Below are positions 60,697 through 64,000 of a stretch of DNA of 64,000 nt, one piece after another. A program made the translations under genes and the position numbers. The number at the start of each line of letters is the position of its first letter. The stretch's first letter is position 1. Location of the stretch: the NCBI RefSeq assembly GCF_004343075.1, contig NZ_SLXP01000001.1, positions 240,474-304,473 on the forward strand. Reading direction: 5' to 3'. Under the pieces are notes generated by a model. That model was given only the letters and a program-made list of their open reading frames with translations. It was not told where the DNA came from and did not search any database. Origin of the DNA: Rhodovulum marinum (GTDB lineage: Bacteria; Pseudomonadota; Alphaproteobacteria; Rhodobacterales; Rhodobacteraceae).

Positions 60697-61732
60697 ACCC
60701 GTTGCCGCCCCGGGGCTGGCCCGGACGCTGGGCCTGCCGGCGCTGGCCATCGCGGCGACGGTGGTCGTGGCCTCGGCGCTGGCGATGCTGGCGGGGGCGA
60801 ACCCGTTCGCCACGCTGGGGCTGATCGTCAAGGGCGCGGCGGGGTCGAAATTCGCGGCGCTGGAGACGCTGAACCGCGCGACGCCGCTGATCTTTACCGG
60901 GCTGGCGGTGGCCGTCGCCTTTCGCGCCAAGCTGTGGAACATCGGCGCCGAGGCGCAGCTTTACGCGGGCGCCCTGATGACGGTGCTGATCGGCACGCAG
61001 ATGGGCCTGCCCGGGCCGGTCGCGATCCCCGCGATGGCGATTGCCGCGGTGCTGGCGGGCGCGCTGGTGCTGCTGGGGCCGGTGCTGCTCAAGGTCCGGC
61101 TCGGCGTGGACGAGGTGGTGACCACGCTTCTGTTCAATTTCATCATGCTGCTGTTCATCTCGATGCTGCTGGAAGGCCCGCTGAAGGACCCGATGGGCAT
61201 GGGCTGGCCGAAATCCGAGGCGATCCCGCGGGACGCCCGCCTGCCCCGCATCGTCGACGGTCTGCGCCTGCATTGGGGCTTTGGCCTGGCGCTGATCTCG
61301 GCGGTGGTGGTCTGGGTGATCCAGGTGAAAACCACGCTGGGCTATGAAATCCGCGCGGTCGGGCAGAACCCGCAGGCCGCGCGGTTCGCGGGCATCCCGG
61401 TGGGGCGGGTGATGGTCAAGACCGCGCTTCTGTCGGGGGGGCTGGCCGCGCTTGCGGGCTTTTCCGAGGTGGCCGGGCTGAAGGGCAACCTGACGCTCGA
61501 TCTGTCGCCCGGCTTTGGCTACACGGGCATCGTGGTGGCGATGCTGGCGCTGTTGCACCCCCTGGGCGTCGTCGTCTCGGCGCTGTTCGTGGCGGGCATC
61601 TTCGTGGGCGCCGATTCCATGAGCCGCGCGGCCGAGGTGCCCACCTATATCGCCGATATCTCGGTCGCCACGGCGCTGTTGTTCATGGTGCTGGCGATCC
61701 TGCTGACCCGGTTCCGCGTGGTGAGGGGCTGA
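60686..61732 (+). CDS. ABC transporter permease 1 (nucleoside type)
   Basis: 348 residues, about 9 TM segments. IGAEAQLYAGALMTVLIG and GVDEVVTTLLFNFIMLLFI are typical of YufP-type permeases. GQNPQAARFAGIPVGRVMVK is the conserved EAA-like loop. One half of the membrane channel. Confidence 0.92.
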   Translation: MRLEPVAAPGLARTLGLPALAIAATVVVASALAMLAGANPFATLGLIVKGAAGSKFAALETLNRATPLIFTGLAVAVAFRAKLWNIGAEAQLYAGALMTVLIGTQMGLPGPVAIPAMAIAAVLAGALVLLGPVLLKVRLGVDEVVTTLLFNFIMLLFISMLLEGPLKDPMGMGWPKSEAIPRDARLPRIVDGLRLHWGFGLALISAVVVWVIQVKTTLGYEIRAVGQNPQAARFAGIPVGRVMVKTALLSGGLAALAGFSEVAGLKGNLTLDLSPGFGYTGIVVAMLALLHPLGVVVSALFVAGIFVGADSMSRAAEVPTYIADISVATALLFMVLAILLTRFRVVRG

Positions 61733-62676
61733 TGGAGATTTTCGATATCCTCGTCTCGGCCAGTTTCTGGGCCGCGGTGCTGCGCATCGCCTCGCCGCTG
61801 ATCTTTGCCACGATGGGGGAGTTGATCTGCGAACGCGCGGGCGTGCTGAACCTTGGCATCGAGGGGATCATGGTCTTCGGCGCCTTCGCGGGCTGGATGG
61901 CGGTTTACGCGGGGCTGGGGCTGTGGCCCGGGGTGCTGGTGGCCTTTGCGAGCGGGGCGCTGTTCGGGCTGGCCCATGCCACGCTGACGGTGCCCTTCGG
62001 GCTGTCGCAGCATGTGGTGGGGCTGGGGGTGACGCTGCTGGCGACGTCTTCGGCCTATTACGCCTATCGCCTCGCCCTGCCGGAGGTGACAAGCCCGCCG
62101 CGGATCGAGCCGTTCCAGCCGCTGGATATCCCCGTGCTGTCGGATATCCCCTTTCTCGGCGAGGCGCTGTTTTCGCAGACCGCGCTGACCTATCTGGCCT
62201 TTGCGACGGTCCTGATCGTGGCGCTGGTGCTGTACCGGACGCCGCTGGGGTTGGCGCTGCGGGCGGCGGGGGAAAACCCCTCGGCGGTCGAGGCGCAGGG
62301 GCTGTCGGTCACGGCGATCCGCATGGGGGCGGTGATGGTCGGCTCGGGGATGATGGCGGTGGGGGGCGCCTTCCTGACCATGTCGGCGTTTTCGTCCTTT
62401 TTCTTCGAGATGGTCAACGGGCGGGGCTGGATCTGCATCGCGCTGGTGGTGTTCGGGGCGTGGATGCCGGGCAAGGCGCTGTTGGGGGCGCTGTTGTTCG
62501 CGGGGTTCGACGCGCTGCAGATCCGCATGCAGCAGACGCCGCTGGGCGCGGACATCCCCTACCAGGTATTCCTGATGGTGCCTTACGTCCTGTCGATCCT
62601 GGCGCTGGTCGCGATGTCGCGCCGGGCCGAGGTGCCGGCGGCCCTGATGGTGCCCTATAACCGCGGAGAGCGTTGA
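61732..62676 (+). CDS. ABC transporter permease 2 (nucleoside type)
   Basis: 314 residues, about 8 TM segments. ERAGVLNLGIEGIMVFGAFAG is a hallmark of YufQ-type permeases. AAGENPSAVEAQGLSVTAIR is the coupling loop. One base overlaps with permease 1; GGAGAG before the deaminase ATG follows. Confidence 0.92.
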   Translation: MEIFDILVSASFWAAVLRIASPLIFATMGELICERAGVLNLGIEGIMVFGAFAGWMAVYAGLGLWPGVLVAFASGALFGLAHATLTVPFGLSQHVVGLGVTLLATSSAYYAYRLALPEVTSPPRIEPFQPLDIPVLSDIPFLGEALFSQTALTYLAFATVLIVALVLYRTPLGLALRAAGENPSAVEAQGLSVTAIRMGAVMVGSGMMAVGGAFLTMSAFSSFFFEMVNGRGWICIALVVFGAWMPGKALLGALLFAGFDALQIRMQQTPLGADIPYQVFLMVPYVLSILALVAMSRRAEVPAALMVPYNRGER

Positions 62677-62677
62677 G

Positions 62678-63985
62678 ATGGCCGAGTTCGATATCCTCGT
62701 GACGGGCGGCACATTGCCCGACGGGCGGGTGGCCGATATCGGGACGCGGGGCGACCGGATCGCCGCGGTGGGCGACCTGGCCGGGTCGACGGCGGGGCGC
62801 CTGATCGACGCCACGGGCGATCTGGTCAGCCCGCCCTTCGTCGACCCGCATTTCCACCTGGACGCGACGCTGTCCTATGGCACGCCGCGGATCAACGCCT
62901 CGGGCACGCTCTTGGAGGGCATCGCGCTGTGGGGCGAGTTGAAGGCGCAGGCCACGGTGGACGAGATGGTGGACCGCGCGCTGGCCTATTGCGACTGGGC
63001 GGTGAGCATGGGCCTTCTGGCGATCCGCAGCCATGTCGATACCTGCGATGACAGCCTGAAGGGGGTTCAGGCGCTGCTGGAGGTGCGCGAGCGGGTCAAA
63101 CCCTATCTCGACCTGCAACTGGTGGCCTTCCCGCAGGACGGGTTCTTTCGCGACCCGACGGCGCGGGACAACACGCTGCGCGCGCTGGACATGGGCGTGG
63201 ACGTGGTGGGCGGCATCCCGCATTTCGAACGCACGATGGAGGCGGGGCGCGACTCCGTCCGGGCGCTGTGCGAGATCGCGGCGGAGCGCGGCCTGCTGGT
63301 CGACATGCATTGCGACGAGACCGACGACCCGCTGTCGCGTCATGTCGAGACGCTGGCCCATGAAACCCGGCGGCTGGGGCTTCAGGGGCGGGTGGCGGGC
63401 AGCCACCTGACCTCGATGCATTCGATGGACAATTACTATGTCTCGAAACTGCTGCCGCTGATGGCCGAGGCGGAACTGGCGGCGATCCCGAACCCGCTGA
63501 TCAACATCGTGTTGCAGGGGAGGCACGATACCTATCCGAAGCGGCGCGGCCTGACACGCGTGAAGGAGATGCAGGCCCATGGCATCCGCGTCGGCTGGGG
63601 GCAGGATTGCGTGCGCGACCCGTGGTACAGCCTTGGCACCGCCGACATGCTGGACGTGGCGTTCATGGGGCTGCATGTCGCGCAGATGACCGCGCCCGAC
63701 GAGATGCGGCGCTGTTTCGACATGGTGACGGTGGAGAACGCCAAGATCCTGCACCTGGACGATTACGGCCTGCACGAGGGCGCGATGGCGTCTCTGGTGG
63801 TGCTGGACGCGGGCGACCCGGTGGAGGCGATCCGGCTGCGCCCCGACCGGCTGGCGGTGATCGCCAGGGGCCGGGTGGTGGCCGAGACGGCGCGGAACGA
63901 CAGCCGCCTGACGCTGGAGGGGCGGCCCGCGCGGGTGCGGCGGCGGCACCGGGCGGGGGCCCCGGAAGGAACGGGCCGCGGTTGA
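62678..63985 (+). CDS. cytosine deaminase-like amidohydrolase (CodA type)
   Basis: 435 residues. Metal and active-site residues line up with E. coli CodA: H58 and H60 (DPHFHLD), H211 and E214 (MHCDETDD), H243 (GSHLTSMHS) and D310 (GWGQDCVRDPW). It would deaminate cytosine or a related ring, such as isoguanine or creatinine. As the last gene of the importer operon, it points to nucleobase salvage as nitrogen source. The basic tail after about residue 410 is unusual. Confidence 0.85.
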   Translation: MAEFDILVTGGTLPDGRVADIGTRGDRIAAVGDLAGSTAGRLIDATGDLVSPPFVDPHFHLDATLSYGTPRINASGTLLEGIALWGELKAQATVDEMVDRALAYCDWAVSMGLLAIRSHVDTCDDSLKGVQALLEVRERVKPYLDLQLVAFPQDGFFRDPTARDNTLRALDMGVDVVGGIPHFERTMEAGRDSVRALCEIAAERGLLVDMHCDETDDPLSRHVETLAHETRRLGLQGRVAGSHLTSMHSMDNYYVSKLLPLMAEAELAAIPNPLINIVLQGRHDTYPKRRGLTRVKEMQAHGIRVGWGQDCVRDPWYSLGTADMLDVAFMGLHVAQMTAPDEMRRCFDMVTVENAKILHLDDYGLHEGAMASLVVLDAGDPVEAIRLRPDRLAVIARGRVVAETARNDSRLTLEGRPARVRRRHRAGAPEGTGRG

Positions 63986-64000
63986 CCTTGCGGGTTTCGC

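Overview
The window is a GC-rich (by eye roughly two thirds G+C or more) stretch of an alphaproteobacterial chromosome, most likely a Rhodobacterales/Rhodobacteraceae member. Support: three TRAP dicarboxylate-type transporters, an NDUFS4-like complex I subunit, an Hsp20 gene followed by a DUF1150 gene, a Sat-CysC fusion, a beta-ketoadipate gene next to a BKACE enzyme, a Hint-domain protein, and CtrA-type TTAACC boxes. No phage, integrase, transposase, plasmid or CRISPR gene was seen.

Layout. 1-4.7 kb: tail of an aromatic-catabolism (pca) operon (alpha/beta-hydrolase end, BKACE, pcaB), a TetA-like MFS pump and a zinc alcohol dehydrogenase. 4.7-8.1 kb: a histidine kinase/response regulator pair with two PepSY proteins and a b561-type cytochrome. 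8.3-10.6 kb: a 775-residue protein of unknown function. 10.6-13.5 kb: TRAP transporter 1. 13.7-16.8 kb: tRNA-Arg(UCU), an NDUFS4-like protein and uvrB. 16.8-19.3 kb: an odd region with an inverted-repeat element, a decayed copy of the uvrB 3' end, an AT-rich islet with two overlapping membrane-protein genes, and small genes separated by a palindromic repeat family. 19.3-32 kb: mostly housekeeping (DUF218, ABM, UspA, ParA-like, Hint, Lrp/trxB, sat-cysC, hsp20, purEK, lipase, NUDIX, GNAT).

32.0-35.9 kb: a two-gene operon of a large CHAT (caspase-like) protease and a small hydrophobic protein. This is my strongest candidate for an undescribed system. 36.0-42.1 kb: a 107-bp nested palindrome, an RTX protein, and a minimal alginate-type polymer set: an Alg44-like membrane protein, an Alg8-like glycosyltransferase and a GDP-mannose-6-dehydrogenase (AlgD-like). 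Three of these start points carry TTAACC/TTAA-N7-TTAA boxes. A secreted GH128-like glycosidase lies about 1.2 kb beyond.

44.3-51.3 kb: an opine/amine-oxidation operon (TRAP transporter 2, FAD oxidase, 2Fe-2S subunit, HcnB-like flavoprotein, RidA) with a divergent LysR regulator and a LysR box. 51.4-58.0 kb: two small transport proteins, TRAP transporter 3, a DadA-like FAD oxidase and a divergent Asp/Glu-racemase-like protein. 58.1-64.0 kb: a BMP-type ABC importer with a cytosine-deaminase-like hydrolase, a nucleobase uptake and salvage operon. Overall the window reads as scavenging and catabolism operons around a conserved housekeeping core, with one small accessory islet and one surface-polymer locus.
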